Shown here: positions 25,701-35,507 of the stretch, in pieces
How the letters are laid out: every line of letters begins with the position of its first letter
Numbering within the stretch: the first letter of the stretch is position 1
Assembly (NCBI GenBank): GCA_044238935.1
Contig: JBIICI010000001.1
Span: 62,001 to 126,000 of the forward strand
Source: JBIICI01 sp044238935
Lineage (GTDB): Bacteria > Pseudomonadota > Alphaproteobacteria > Micavibrionales > Micavibrionaceae
Length of the DNA stretch: 64,000 bases
Reading direction: 5' to 3'
Notes under the pieces: generated by a model
The model's input: only the letters and a program-made list of their open reading frames with translations
What the model was told of the DNA's origin: nothing
Databases searched by the model: none
Made by a program: the position numbers and the translations under genes

Positions 25701-27599
25701 CTATGCAGCCACTTCTGAACCAATGTTTGACCGATGATCTTTGCGTATATATCGCAATAACGCCGTTAATGCCGTAGGCGTAACACCCGGAATACGCCCT
25801 GCCGCGCCCAATGTTTCAGGGCGCACTTGTTCTAATTTCTGGCAAATTTCATTGGATAGACTACCAATCTCACGAAAATTAAGATCAGCAGGAATAATCA
25901 AGCTCTCGTCCCTTTGAAAAGCCTTAATATCTGCATCTTGGCGGTCTGCATAGCCAGCATAGAGCGAATCAATAGAAACTTGTTCTTGGATCGCAAAATC
26001 CGTCTCTTGCAGCTCAGGCCAAACACGCGCAACGTCATTCCATGTAATATCCGGATAACGCAATAAATCAAACGCACTACGTCGACGTCCATCTTGGTTA
26101 ATCGCAATCCCGTGATCCCCCAATTCTTTCGGGGTTGCCTGTAGGGCATGCATTTTATCCCGCGTGATATCCAACGCCACTTTCTTGGCTTGCCACACAG
26201 CCCAACGATCATCGCGGATCAACCCAAATGTGCGCCCTAAATCCGTTAAACGCTGATCTGCATTATCGGCGCGTAACATAAGACGATATTCGGCGCGGCT
26301 GGTGAACATTCGATAAGGCTCTTTCGTGCCTTTTGTAATCAGATCATCAATCAACACCCCAATATAGGCCTGTGCGCGCGAAATAACAAAAGGAATCACT
26401 TGATCGCGTTTAGAAGCCTCTTTTTGTGCTAACAAAGCCGCATTCGCACCGGCAACAAGCCCTTGAGCACCAGCTTCTTCATATCCTGTTGTGCCGTTAA
26501 TTTGTCCGGCCAAGAATAATCCATTGATCTTCTTTGTTTCTAATGTATTTTTTAAGTTACGCGGATCAACATAATCATACTCAATCGCATAAGCCCATTG
26601 CATGATTTCAACATTTTCTAAACCTTTGATACTGCGTAACATTGCATCCTGAACATCAATCGGCATGGCGTTTGAGATCCCATTTGGATAGACGGTATGG
26701 TCATTCAACCCCTCAGGCTCTAAGAAAATTTGATGGCGTTCTTTGTCAGCAAAGCGGACAACCTTATCCTCAATCGATGGACAATAACGCGGCCCTGTCC
26801 CCTCAATTAATCCTGCATAAACAGGCGTTAAATGCAGATTATCGCGAATAATCTGATGCGTTTTTTCACTGGTATAGGTGATATAACAGGCAATTTGTGG
26901 CGTCGTAATAGATTGATTCATATAGGAAAAAGGCACAGGCACGGGATCACCTTGCTGCTCCTCAAGGATTGACCAATTAATAGTGCGTCCATCCAATCGC
27001 GCAGGTGTTCCTGTTTTTAAGCGTCCCATATCAAAAGCAAGGCGCTGCAGCGTTTCGCCCATACCAACGGAGGCCTGCTCTCCGATGCGTCCTGCTGGGG
27101 TGCGTTCATTGCCACGATGAATGACACCGCGTAAAAATGTACCCGATGTCAACACAACCGCGCGTGTTTTATAGATTTCACCTGATTCGGTTTGGATACC
27201 ACAAATGGACTGCTGATCATCAAGAATAAAATCATGGGCAGCGCCCTCAATAATTTGTAAAGTCGGCAGCTCTGCCAATAAATCTTGCACAGCTTGGCGG
27301 TACAGCGCGCGGTCAGCTTGGGCACGGGGGCCACGCACCGCAGGGCCTTTTGAGGCATTAAGCATGCGAAACTGAATCCCTGCGCGGTCAATGGCTTTAC
27401 CCATCACGCCATCCAGCGCATCAATTTCACGCACCAAATGCCCCTTCCCCAAGCCCCCAATAGCAGGATTACACGACATAATACCAACAGTGTCGCGCTT
27501 ATGCGTTAACAAAGCTGTCTTTGCCCCCATACGCGCGGCGGCGGCGGCGGCTTCTGTTCCTGCGTGTCCACCACCAATGACAATAACATCAAATTCCAT
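25701..27599 (-). CDS. mnmG: tRNA uridine-5-carboxymethylaminomethyl(34) synthesis enzyme MnmG
   Basis: The 632-residue FAD protein MnmG (GidA) works with MnmE to modify U34 of several tRNAs. The N-terminal dinucleotide-binding motif VIVIGGGHAGTEAAAAAARMG is followed by NPAIGGLGKGHLVREIDALDG, RGPRAQADRALY and the middle family motif LFLAGQINGTTGYEEAGAQGL. The C-terminal helical domain ends with RIPGVTPTALTALL. Length is normal. It is the first gene of the mnmG-rsmG-parA-parB segment; mnmE is not directly upstream. The gap to yggS (83 bp) holds a likely promoter, but I could not place one with confidence. Confidence 0.97.
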   Translation of the reverse strand: MEFDVIVIGGGHAGTEAAAAAARMGAKTALLTHKRDTVGIMSCNPAIGGLGKGHLVREIDALDGVMGKAIDRAGIQFRMLNASKGPAVRGPRAQADRALYRQAVQDLLAELPTLQIIEGAAHDFILDDQQSICGIQTESGEIYKTRAVVLTSGTFLRGVIHRGNERTPAGRIGEQASVGMGETLQRLAFDMGRLKTGTPARLDGRTINWSILEEQQGDPVPVPFSYMNQSITTPQIACYITYTSEKTHQIIRDNLHLTPVYAGLIEGTGPRYCPSIEDKVVRFADKERHQIFLEPEGLNDHTVYPNGISNAMPIDVQDAMLRSIKGLENVEIMQWAYAIEYDYVDPRNLKNTLETKKINGLFLAGQINGTTGYEEAGAQGLVAGANAALLAQKEASKRDQVIPFVISRAQAYIGVLIDDLITKGTKEPYRMFTSRAEYRLMLRADNADQRLTDLGRTFGLIRDDRWAVWQAKKVALDITRDKMHALQATPKELGDHGIAINQDGRRRSAFDLLRYPDITWNDVARVWPELQETDFAIQEQVSIDSLYAGYADRQDADIKAFQRDESLIIPADLNFREIGSLSNEICQKLEQVRPETLGAAGRIPGVTPTALTALLRYIRKDHRSNIGSEVAA

Positions 27600-27682
27600 T
27601 ATTCATCCTTGCGTTAAATTTTAATCGCTCTATGCTTTTTATATACAGCAAATCAATTCAAAAGCACAAATATTTTATATAT

Positions 27683-28330
27683 TTAAGAGGCTTTAAACAA
27701 ATCTGTGCCAATTCGAACATAGGTTGCCCCCTGCTCAATCGCCGATTCAAAATCGCTCGACATGCCCATGCTCAAGTGCGACACGCCTAAATCATTCGCA
27801 TGATCTTGCATTTTTTTGAAATAAGGCACAGGATTCTCATCAACGGGCGGAATTGCCATTAAACCCATAATAGGCAACTGCAAATCAACTGTGCAATATT
27901 GATAAAATGCCCGTAAATCTGCGGGCATGATTCCAGATTTCTGAGGCTCTTGCCCAATATTGACCTGAATAAAACCTGATATTTTCTTATTTTGCTGTAT
28001 GATTTCTTGGGCTATTTTTTGGGCTAATGATGGGCGATCAATGGTTTGAATGACGTCAAACAAGGAAACAGCTTGTTTAACCTTATTGGTTTGTAATGCA
28101 CCAATCATATGTAATGTCACAGGGGGTCCGTCATAATTTTGCCAATGCTCGATGGCTTCTTGGACTTTATTCTCACCAAAATCTTTTTGTCCCAAATTGA
28201 TCAATTCTTGAATAGAGTCTATCGATTGGTTTTTGCACACGGCAATTAAGGACGGTGTTCGGGATAGATGCGCCGATGCGGATTGAATTTTTGTTTGAAT
28301 ATGTTGAAAATTGCGCGCCAAAAAAGACAT
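27683..28330 (-). CDS. yggS: YggS family pyridoxal phosphate homeostasis protein
   Basis: The 215-residue protein belongs to the PLPBP/YggS family, an alanine-racemase-fold barrel that binds PLP and affects vitamin B6 and amino-acid balance. The PLP lysine lies in LIAVCKNQS near residue 33. Other landmarks are FGENKVQEAIEHW, HMIGALQTNKVK and the C-terminal LSMGMSSDFESAIEQGATYVRIG. Length is slightly short but complete. It is 18 bases downstream of the porin gene on the same strand, so cotranscription with the porin is possible. Confidence 0.93.
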   Translation of the reverse strand: MSFLARNFQHIQTKIQSASAHLSRTPSLIAVCKNQSIDSIQELINLGQKDFGENKVQEAIEHWQNYDGPPVTLHMIGALQTNKVKQAVSLFDVIQTIDRPSLAQKIAQEIIQQNKKISGFIQVNIGQEPQKSGIMPADLRAFYQYCTVDLQLPIMGLMAIPPVDENPVPYFKKMQDHANDLGVSHLSMGMSSDFESAIEQGATYVRIGTDLFKAS

Positions 28331-28348
28331 AAATTAATTCACAGATGA

Positions 28349-29635
28349 TCAAAAATTAATCTGCGTCCCTAATAACAAGGATGTGGCATCTTTTTTGCTT
28401 TGTGCCTGCATCGTATGCTCCGTATAATTCAAAGATCCGCGAAAGCTCATACCGGGACCATATGTATAGGTCAATCCCCCCGAATAACGATCTGTATCCA
28501 ATTTCCCTGCATTTTTACCGTAATAGGCACTAATATCTTGGGCGTTTTTATAATAGGATGTGCCGACTTTCAAATATCCTGTTTTATAATCCGCACCGAC
28601 AACGGTTGTTTTGCTTTTTGCGCCTTGATCAATGCCTAAATTATCCTCCTGATAGCTTGTCCCAAAGCCAAAAGGGCCATATTCGCTATCAAACCCTAGA
28701 TTCCATGCGGTGCGATCATCGCGCCGCGCCAAAATCTGCTCCCCTGCGCTTAATAGATTATCATTATTTGCATCAATAAAGCTGATATTTTGCTGTGCTT
28801 CTAAGGCGTTAAAGGCCAATCCAGCGCCCATTTGATAGGATAATTTTTGCAATTCCCCCTCATATCGCAAGGCAACTTCGTAAGCGCTGCCAAAATCGCC
28901 TGATTCGTTATCAGCGCGCACGCCTTCTAAGTTCCGATTATCATCATCATTTTCAGGGACATAAGATATGGCCGCCTGTGCCCCTGAAATTTTGGGGGTG
29001 ATATAGGTTAATTTATTCGCCCATCCCGTGATGGCATGATCATAATCATACCCTGCGGTGACCCCTGCATTATAGCTTGTTGCGCCTGTAAAGGCATTGG
29101 AAACCACAATATCATCACCGCCGCCATCGGCTGCGAAAACATTCAAATTTGTACCAGCTTGAATGGCACTTAAGGAATTCAGGGTCGAAACTCGTCCGCC
29201 GATCACGGCATAATTGACAGGGTTAATATATTGGCGCAATCCATCAATATTATTATCCGACGATGGAGCGGCAACTTGCATCAAATACGCAGCGCCATCT
29301 TCTGCACCCGCATTCACGCGCCCCCAATCGCCTGAGAAATAAGCATAAGATTCCTGAACATCAAAAGAATCATCGGCATCGGCCTCAACTTCGGCATGAT
29401 ACCCTACCGTAAGGCCATTATCTAAAGCCGATTCCCCATTAAAATGAATTTCTGTATTTTGTTGCCAATCAGTGCTTCGTGCCTTGGCATTCGGGGCGTG
29501 GTCTTGGTTTGTTTGGGTTAAATATCCATTGTAAAACCCACCCAAAGACAGATCAACGCCTTTATCTTCCGCGTACGCAGACAATGACAAAAGCGTGAAA
29601 ACCGTAAAAAATGATCCTAAAATAAAATAACGCAT
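28349..29635 (-). CDS. Outer-membrane porin (Gram-negative, alphaproteobacterial type)
   Basis: The start at 29635 (MRYFILGSF) gives a 428-residue protein with a signal peptide cleaved near SAYA-EDKGV; an in-frame start 42 bases upstream would bury it. The mature part shows the opening LSLGGFYNGYLTQ strand, many alternating amphipathic strands separated by Asp/Asn/Gly-rich loops, and a C-terminal aromatic residue (LLLGTQINF) as needed for BAM-dependent insertion. This suits a 16-stranded trimeric porin for small hydrophilic solutes. The 291-bp region upstream (to 29927) holds no gene that I can see and probably carries the promoter. Confidence 0.88.
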   Translation of the reverse strand: MRYFILGSFFTVFTLLSLSAYAEDKGVDLSLGGFYNGYLTQTNQDHAPNAKARSTDWQQNTEIHFNGESALDNGLTVGYHAEVEADADDSFDVQESYAYFSGDWGRVNAGAEDGAAYLMQVAAPSSDNNIDGLRQYINPVNYAVIGGRVSTLNSLSAIQAGTNLNVFAADGGGDDIVVSNAFTGATSYNAGVTAGYDYDHAITGWANKLTYITPKISGAQAAISYVPENDDDNRNLEGVRADNESGDFGSAYEVALRYEGELQKLSYQMGAGLAFNALEAQQNISFIDANNDNLLSAGEQILARRDDRTAWNLGFDSEYGPFGFGTSYQEDNLGIDQGAKSKTTVVGADYKTGYLKVGTSYYKNAQDISAYYGKNAGKLDTDRYSGGLTYTYGPGMSFRGSLNYTEHTMQAQSKKDATSLLLGTQINF

Positions 29636-29926
29636 GCCCACAGCATACACAAAGCCACACTGAAAAATCAAGTCCATGATTCAAGTGGGGCTTTGTTTTT
29701 GCGGTCGAGTTACAACATAAAACACCAATAACCTCCTATATTTTTTCCAAAACAAACCAATAATTTCCAAATTCTGCCTTATTTATTTCACACGCATTAT
29801 TTTTATTATCAAAAACTTGACACAACTTAAAACTACCAGAAAAGCAATCTAAAATATATTTGGGACAGCCCCCAAAATATTTATGATATCTTACTCAAGT
29901 CTTTAAGAAAAAATCCTATCTAAAGT

Positions 29927-30262
29927 TCACCAGACCCTCTTTTTAGGACTGATTGGAACAACAGAAATATTAATAATAACATCTCTATCATCCTCATCTG
30001 AAGCTCTATTTTTTTTTCGATGGCCACAATCAACGCATTCATGCTCTATAATGTAACTATCTCGTTTTATCTCTACTCCTACCGGCTTCATTAGTCCTCC
30101 ACAGTCAGCCGACCTATCCCCAGGATTGATATCGACATGCTTGCTGTACAAACATTTTGAACAATGGTTGGTATAGCCATTACCTATATTGTGATGCCCA
30201 CAATTATTACAGATAAAGTCCTCGGTCTTTCTCAAAAATTTTTTACCCAATTTATTTTCCAT
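29927..30262 (-). CDS. RNHCP domain-containing small zinc-ribbon-like protein
   Basis: The 111-residue protein begins with two Cys-X2-Cys knuckles (CNNC near residue 18 and CSKC near 34), followed by HVDINPGDRSADCGGLMKPVG and a third pair (ECVDCGHRK). This is the pattern of the RNHCP domain, whose function is unknown; the cysteines suggest zinc binding and perhaps nucleic-acid contact. It stands alone between the porin and trxA, with gene-free stretches of 291 and 169 bp on either side, and is AT-rich. The isolation and patchy family distribution suggest horizontal gain. Confidence 0.72.
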   Translation of the reverse strand: MENKLGKKFLRKTEDFICNNCGHHNIGNGYTNHCSKCLYSKHVDINPGDRSADCGGLMKPVGVEIKRDSYIIEHECVDCGHRKKNRASDEDDRDVIINISVVPISPKKRVW

Positions 30263-30352
30263 ACATTAACCTAGAATGTATTTTTCAGATTAATATATCT
30301 GCCACAATAGAGACGCTGATGTCAAGCTAGACATCAGAAGCCCCCTAAATAT

Positions 30353-30398
30353 AAAAAAGCACGCACGTTACAAAGTTTGCAAAACTTGATTCTGCGTG
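30353..30398 (-). terminator. Candidate terminator downstream of trxA
   Basis: Read on the minus strand, CACGCA (30398-30393) pairs with TGCGTG (30365-30360), with an inner AAGTTT/AAACTT hairpin, and the stem is followed by a C-TTTTTT run (30358-30353). It lies about 34 bases after the trxA stop codon. A second, T-less inverted repeat (30316-30323 with 30330-30337) follows. Confidence 0.5.
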
Positions 30399-30431
30399 AA
30401 TATTATTTTCATACATTACTAAATTGTACGC

Positions 30432-30752
30432 TTAAGCCGCGTCTGTAATCCAAGCCGCCAAGGCTGTTTTAGACAGAGCCCCCACTTTTGTATCCACCAA
30501 TTTTCCGCCTTTGAACAACATCAAGGTTGGAATACCGCGCACACCATATTGTGTGGGCGTACTAGGGTTTTCATCAATATTTATTTTTGCAATCGTGACT
30601 GATGATGCCATTTCATTGGCGACTTCATCCAAAATCGGTGACAAGGCACGGCAAGGGCCACACCATTCTGCCCAGAAATCAACAATAACGGGCTTATCCG
30701 CATTTTCGATGGTGCTTTGAAAATCTTGATCAGTTAATTTTATCGTTGTCAT
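30432..30752 (-). CDS. trxA: Thioredoxin
   Basis: The 106-residue protein is a standard thioredoxin with the active site WAEWCGPCRALSP and the cis-proline loop RGIPTLMLFKGG. It reduces protein disulfides using NADPH via thioredoxin reductase and can supply electrons to the class Ia ribonucleotide reductase encoded by nrdB. It has an AAGAGG ribosome-binding site. It is divergent from rpe; the 86-bp gap between them must hold both promoters. A terminator candidate follows. Confidence 0.97.
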   Translation of the reverse strand: MTTIKLTDQDFQSTIENADKPVIVDFWAEWCGPCRALSPILDEVANEMASSVTIAKINIDENPSTPTQYGVRGIPTLMLFKGGKLVDTKVGALSKTALAAWITDAA

Positions 30753-30838
30753 GGAAAAACCTCTTTCTTTATACTAAAATCATTTATACTATATGGGTGA
30801 ATCCAATTAAAAATCAAGCGAAAGAGAGCGTATCAATC

Positions 30839-31495
30839 ATGCAATCCACAAAAATTGCACCCTCTATTTTATCCGCCGATTTTGCGGCCTTGGGAAAGGC
30901 TGTACGGGATCTGGATCACGCAGGGGCGGATTATATTCACATTGATGTGATGGACGGGCATTTTGTGCCAAACTTAACCTTTGGCGCACCGATTATCAAA
31001 GCCTTACGTCCGCACACGCAAAAAATATTTGACGTGCATTTAATGATTGCACCCGTTGATCCCTTGATTGATGATTTTATCAATGCAGGGGCGGATATTA
31101 TCACCTTTCACCCCGAAGCCAGCCCCCATTATCACCGCACCTTACAACGGATTCGTCAAAGAAATATCAAAACGGGCTTGGCGCTCAATCCCGCAACGCC
31201 GCTTTGTGTTCTTGATCATGTTTGGGATATGCTGGATATGGTTTTGATCATGACCGTAAATCCCGGTTTTGGTGGACAAAGTTTTCTTGATCTTACCGAT
31301 AAAATTCGTACCCTCAAATCAAAAATTGATCAAAATGGGCGGGCAATTGACATCCAAGTTGATGGCGGCATCACCCCACAAAATGCACGCGCCTGCAAAG
31401 AAGCCGGTGCCAATATTTTGGTTGCAGGCACCGCCATTTTCAAAGATGGGGAAGCACAGTACGCAAACCATATTCAATCCTTACGCGACGCATAG
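30839..31495 (+). CDS. rpe: Ribulose-phosphate 3-epimerase
   Basis: The ATG at 30839 gives a 218-residue enzyme of the expected length; an in-frame ATG at 30746 would overlap trxA and add non-homologous residues. Rpe interconverts ribulose-5-phosphate and xylulose-5-phosphate in the pentose phosphate pathway. The barrel motifs are IAPSILSADFAALG, HIDVMDGHFVPNLTFG (metal His and Asp), the DVHLMI histidine, MTVNPGFGGQSF and the second metal Asp in VDGGI. It is followed after 18 bases by the heparinase-like gene, an arrangement seen in other alphaproteobacteria, and the two are probably cotranscribed. Confidence 0.96.
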   Translation: MQSTKIAPSILSADFAALGKAVRDLDHAGADYIHIDVMDGHFVPNLTFGAPIIKALRPHTQKIFDVHLMIAPVDPLIDDFINAGADIITFHPEASPHYHRTLQRIRQRNIKTGLALNPATPLCVLDHVWDMLDMVLIMTVNPGFGGQSFLDLTDKIRTLKSKIDQNGRAIDIQVDGGITPQNARACKEAGANILVAGTAIFKDGEAQYANHIQSLRDA

Positions 31496-31513
31496 AAAAT
31501 TAAAATAAAAACC

Positions 31514-33205
31514 ATGAAACAAAAAATGCCCAAAGCAACAAAAGAGATCGATCTGAAAATCAGCTGGAAACAGAAAATGCAATCGATATTGAGTCGATTG
31601 AACGAAGGATGCTGCCGTTTTCCTTTTTATCATTGGATGATGGGGCGCGGAAATATCCCTGCACAATTTTTGTTTTACCCCAATGATGGCCGCCAAGGCG
31701 ACGCAGGGCGTGGGCGTTGGTTATGCAACAATGCCTTTGATATGGATGGCGAACAATTAACATGGGTCAAGGGGGAATGGTTGCATGATGTGAACAAAGC
31801 CCCCTTATCGCATGGATGGTGTGACCATATTCATGGCTTTGCATGGTTGCGTGATTTGAAAGCCTTAGGCGGTGAAACAGCCCGTCAACAAGCCCGATTA
31901 ATGATCGAAGATTGGATGCAGGTGAATAATCATTGGGATCCTTTGGTCTGGCACGCAGGCAGCGCTGGAAAACGGATTTTTAACTGGATCACGCAATATA
32001 ATTTTTATGGCGCCAGCGCATCCGACGAGTTTCGGGATAATTTGATCGCCAGTATTATGCGCCAAGCACGCCATATTAGTCGCTCTTTGAATGGCTCTTT
32101 ATGGGGAATGGATGCGCTGTATGCCGCGGCAGGATTAATCACGACAGGCGCCGTTTTCGAAGGGTGCGAACAATGGGTGGATCAAGGCGCCCGTTTTTTC
32201 ACCAAACAAGCCGATCAGTTTATTTTAGAAGATGGACTGCCGAAAAGCCGCAATATACAGCATCTCTATCGTGCATTACGATTAATGAATGATTGCAGAT
32301 TGATTTTACTACAAAGCAGCTATCCCGCGCCTATGGCATGGGATCCTATTTTCGAAAGGGGTCTGAATGCATTGCGCGCTTTGTTGTTGCCCGATGATAA
32401 ATTACCCACCCTAAATGGCACACAAGAGGGCACAGCAGAAAGTTTTCGACGATTCAACGCACAATTTTCCCATCGCAGCAAACCTATTTTTTCCTTCCCG
32501 AATGGCGGTATGGAAAAAGTCCATCAGGGCAAAACAATCCTATGGGTTAATCGGGGGGATGTCGCCCCTTGGCCACAAGATATACATGCCCATGCCGCGC
32601 CCTTGGCGTTTGAGATGATGTATAACAAAGACCGTCTTTTTGTATCCAGCGGCACGCACCCTGTTTCAACAGAATGGGCGGAGGAAACACGGCAATCAAA
32701 ATCTCATAACATGGTCACACTCAATGATCAAAATGCCTATGATATTCGCCCTGATGGGCATATTAGCCGTCGTCCGTCTAAATTATGGTTACGCCGCACC
32801 GAATCCGATGACGGTGTTTTAATTCACGGGCATCATTCAGCCTATGAGCCTGTCAATGGCTATAGCCTTGATCGGTTTTTATTTGTCAATCAAGAGGGCG
32901 AAGATATTCGGGGAGAAGAGCGCTTTTCGCACGTCACAGATACGCCACAACCACAAATGATTGTAGCAACATTTCATTTGCATCCTCGTGCGCTGGTGTC
33001 TTTGGTCAAAGATGATTCTGAGGCCATTATTAAGCTCCCCAGCGGTTCAGGATGGCGGTTTTATAAATCGGCTGGCAAACTCAGTATCGAAGATAGCCTC
33101 TATATTGGTCAGGGCTGTCATATTCGGAAAACAAAAAAATTAGTGATCCGCGCAAAATTAGAAACAAAAGAAGCCAGCCTTAAATGGGCGCTGAAAAAAG
33201 AATAG
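31514..33205 (+). CDS. Heparinase II/III family protein
   Basis: The 563-residue protein has the two parts of heparinase II/III-like proteins. The N-terminal alpha/alpha barrel (about 60-320) contains NHWDPLVWHAGSAGKRIFNW and LEDGLPKSRNIQH. A C-terminal beta-sandwich (about 330-560) opens with PNGGMEKVHQGKTILWVNRG and contains SHNMVTLNDQNAYD and HGHHSAYEP. No signal peptide is visible, unlike secreted polysaccharide lyases, which argues for a cytoplasmic or non-classical role. Alphaproteobacterial members next to rpe are widely conserved but uncharacterised, so lyase activity should not be assumed. Confidence 0.8.
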   Translation: MKQKMPKATKEIDLKISWKQKMQSILSRLNEGCCRFPFYHWMMGRGNIPAQFLFYPNDGRQGDAGRGRWLCNNAFDMDGEQLTWVKGEWLHDVNKAPLSHGWCDHIHGFAWLRDLKALGGETARQQARLMIEDWMQVNNHWDPLVWHAGSAGKRIFNWITQYNFYGASASDEFRDNLIASIMRQARHISRSLNGSLWGMDALYAAAGLITTGAVFEGCEQWVDQGARFFTKQADQFILEDGLPKSRNIQHLYRALRLMNDCRLILLQSSYPAPMAWDPIFERGLNALRALLLPDDKLPTLNGTQEGTAESFRRFNAQFSHRSKPIFSFPNGGMEKVHQGKTILWVNRGDVAPWPQDIHAHAAPLAFEMMYNKDRLFVSSGTHPVSTEWAEETRQSKSHNMVTLNDQNAYDIRPDGHISRRPSKLWLRRTESDDGVLIHGHHSAYEPVNGYSLDRFLFVNQEGEDIRGEERFSHVTDTPQPQMIVATFHLHPRALVSLVKDDSEAIIKLPSGSGWRFYKSAGKLSIEDSLYIGQGCHIRKTKKLVIRAKLETKEASLKWALKKE

Positions 33206-33342
33206 GCGTGGTAAAAACCCATAATTTTTAGATGATTTTTAGAGGGCTTTTATCAATCTTATCCTTGCCTTTCGCAAAAGACTGTGTTAAGGCATAGCAT
33301 TATATTTCAATTTTTATACCAGAAACAAAGGATATTTGACCT

Positions 33343-33888
33343 GTGTTTGATCTGAAAATTTCAGAAAGATCAAAGCGATATGCGCAAGCAAGCTTGAAAG
33401 CGACGCCCTCTGATTTCTTAGGCACTCTAGAATCAGAAATATCTTCTTTTATTGAAATTCTTACGCAGCATGATGATCTCTTGACTGTGTTCAATTCGCC
33501 TATTTTTACAAAAGGTGATAAATTACATATACTGCAAAATATTTCTAAAAAAGCCGGCTTTTCAACGCATTTTTATAATGGCTTTTCGCTTTTTATCCAA
33601 AAAGGACGTGCGGCAGATTTATTGGAAATTTCACATGCCTTCATCAGGCTATGTTCCCAACAACGAGGTGAAATTCTTGTATCTTTACAATCTGCATATC
33701 CCATCAGTGCCGCTGATCAAGAAAAAATCAAAAGCGCCATCACGCACTCAACGGGGCATAAACCTATTATTCGTACTAAAATATCCCCTGATTTACTGGG
33801 GGGGATACGCCTCAAGGTTGGATCAATTTTAATTGACGATACAATCAAGGGGAAATTAGACAAATTGCAACGTGAAATCTTTGCATAG
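33343..33888 (+). CDS. atpH: F1FO ATP synthase subunit delta
   Basis: The 181-residue product is the delta subunit (OSCP in mitochondria), which links the top of F1 to the peripheral stalk. The helical N-terminal domain (SKRYAQASLKATPSDF) and the C-terminal KISPDLLGGIRLKVGSILIDDTIKGKL signature are both present. The start is a GTG at 33343, preceded by AAAGGA at a suitable distance; no in-frame ATG fits better. It is the first gene of an atpHAGDC operon. As in most alphaproteobacteria, the FO genes are elsewhere. The 137-bp gap upstream should contain the operon promoter. Confidence 0.94.
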   Translation: MFDLKISERSKRYAQASLKATPSDFLGTLESEISSFIEILTQHDDLLTVFNSPIFTKGDKLHILQNISKKAGFSTHFYNGFSLFIQKGRAADLLEISHAFIRLCSQQRGEILVSLQSAYPISAADQEKIKSAITHSTGHKPIIRTKISPDLLGGIRLKVGSILIDDTIKGKLDKLQREIFA

Positions 33889-33944
33889 ACAACATAAATT
33901 TATTATTTTATATAGACTTTTAAATAAAAAATAGGAAAAGAAAC

Positions 33945-35483
33945 ATGAAAATAAATGCTTCTGAAATCTCTGAAATACTAAGCCAGCAAATCGCAGGCTT
34001 TAGCGAAAAACTCAATGTCGCAGAGATCGGTCAAGTTTTATCCGTTGGTGACGGTGTTGCACGCGTTTACGGTTTGGAAAATGTCCAAGCTGGGGAAATG
34101 GTTGAATTCGCCTCAGGGATCAAAGGCATGGCCTTAAACCTTGAATCTGACAATGTGGGTGTGGTTATTTTTGGTGATGACCGCTATGTGAAAGAAGGAG
34201 AAGTTGTCCGCCGTACAGGTGAGATTGTTCAAGTTCCTGTCGGTGAAGGTCTGTTAGGACGTGTTGTTGATGCATTAGGAAACCCCATCGATGGCAAAGG
34301 TCCTATTCAAAATCCACAATATCGCCGTGTCGAAGTCAAAGCACCCGGTATTATGCCCCGTAAATCCGTGCATGAGCCTGTTCAAACAGGGATCAAGGCG
34401 ATTGACGCGCTTGTTCCGATTGGTCGTGGGCAACGTGAACTGATTATTGGGGATCGCCAAACTGGAAAAACAGCCGTTGCGATTGATACAATTTTAAATC
34501 AAAAAGCCATTAATCAATCCGCCGATGCGTCAAAGCATCTATATTGTGTGTATGTTGCGATTGGTCAAAAACGCTCAACTGTTGCGCAATTGGTCAAGGA
34601 ATTAGAAGAACAAGGCGCGATGGCCTATACCACAATCATCGTGGCAACAGCCTCTGATTCTGCACCGATGCAGTTTTTAGCCCCCTATACAGGGTGCACC
34701 ATTGGTGAATGGTTCCGCGATAATCAAAAACATGCGATTGCCATTTATGATGATTTATCCAAACAGGCTGTGGCGTATCGCCAAATGTGTTTATTGTTGC
34801 GTCGCCCTCCCGGTCGTGAGGCCTATCCGGGGGATGTTTTCTATATTCACTCTCGCTTGCTTGAGCGTGCGGCTAAATTAAATGATGAACATGGAAATGG
34901 GTCATTGACCGCGTTGCCTATCATTGAAACACAGGCTGGTGACGTTTCTGCCTATATCCCAACAAACGTGATCTCGATCACAGATGGTCAGATTTTCCTT
35001 GAGACTGGATTGTTCTATAAAGGGATTCGCCCAGCGATTAATGTGGGATTATCGGTATCCCGTGTTGGTTCTGCTGCACAGATCAAAGCCATGAAACAAG
35101 TTTCAGGATCATTGAAATTAGAGCTTGCACAATATCGTGAGATGGAAGCCTTCGCACAATTTGCCTCTGATCTTGATCCAGCAACCCAACAATTATTGGC
35201 ACGCGGCGCACGTTTGACACAATTATTGAAACAACCACAATATTCACCGTTAAAAGTCGAAGAGCAAGTTGTTGTTTTATATGCAGGAACACGTGGCTTT
35301 GTTGATAAAGTCCCCGTGCAAAAGGTCAATGAATATGAATCATATTTATTGAGCGATCTCCGTGCAAATCAGACAGATTTATTATCTCGAATTGCTGATA
35401 AAAAAGCCTTAGATGAAAGTTTAGAAACTGAAATCAAAGCCTATCTAAAAGCATTTAGTGATAATTACACATCATCCCTGTAA
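33945..35483 (+). CDS. atpA: F1FO ATP synthase subunit alpha
   Basis: The 512-residue alpha subunit forms the non-catalytic nucleotide sites of the F1 hexamer. It has the beta-barrel N-terminus (VLSVGDGVARVYGLENVQAG), the P-loop GDRQTGKTAVAIDT and the conserved arginine-finger region ISVTDGQ-like segment, here VISITDGQIFLE, followed by SVSRVGSAAQ. Length is normal. It is 56 bases downstream of atpH with an AGGAAAAG ribosome-binding site. Neighbours on both sides are F1 subunits. Confidence 0.98.
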   Translation: MKINASEISEILSQQIAGFSEKLNVAEIGQVLSVGDGVARVYGLENVQAGEMVEFASGIKGMALNLESDNVGVVIFGDDRYVKEGEVVRRTGEIVQVPVGEGLLGRVVDALGNPIDGKGPIQNPQYRRVEVKAPGIMPRKSVHEPVQTGIKAIDALVPIGRGQRELIIGDRQTGKTAVAIDTILNQKAINQSADASKHLYCVYVAIGQKRSTVAQLVKELEEQGAMAYTTIIVATASDSAPMQFLAPYTGCTIGEWFRDNQKHAIAIYDDLSKQAVAYRQMCLLLRRPPGREAYPGDVFYIHSRLLERAAKLNDEHGNGSLTALPIIETQAGDVSAYIPTNVISITDGQIFLETGLFYKGIRPAINVGLSVSRVGSAAQIKAMKQVSGSLKLELAQYREMEAFAQFASDLDPATQQLLARGARLTQLLKQPQYSPLKVEEQVVVLYAGTRGFVDKVPVQKVNEYESYLLSDLRANQTDLLSRIADKKALDESLETEIKAYLKAFSDNYTSSL

Positions 35484-35507
35484 GCGTTTTTAAGAGAGAT
35501 TTTTTCT

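Noticed and set aside
27533..27556. GCG/CGG simple repeat at the start of mnmG as a phase-variable tract
   Set aside because: It encodes the alanine-rich segment of the conserved FAD-binding region and is in frame; no sign of slippage use.
31514..33205. Secreted heparin/heparan lyase
   Set aside because: No signal peptide is visible, so extracellular polysaccharide cleavage was not claimed despite the family name.
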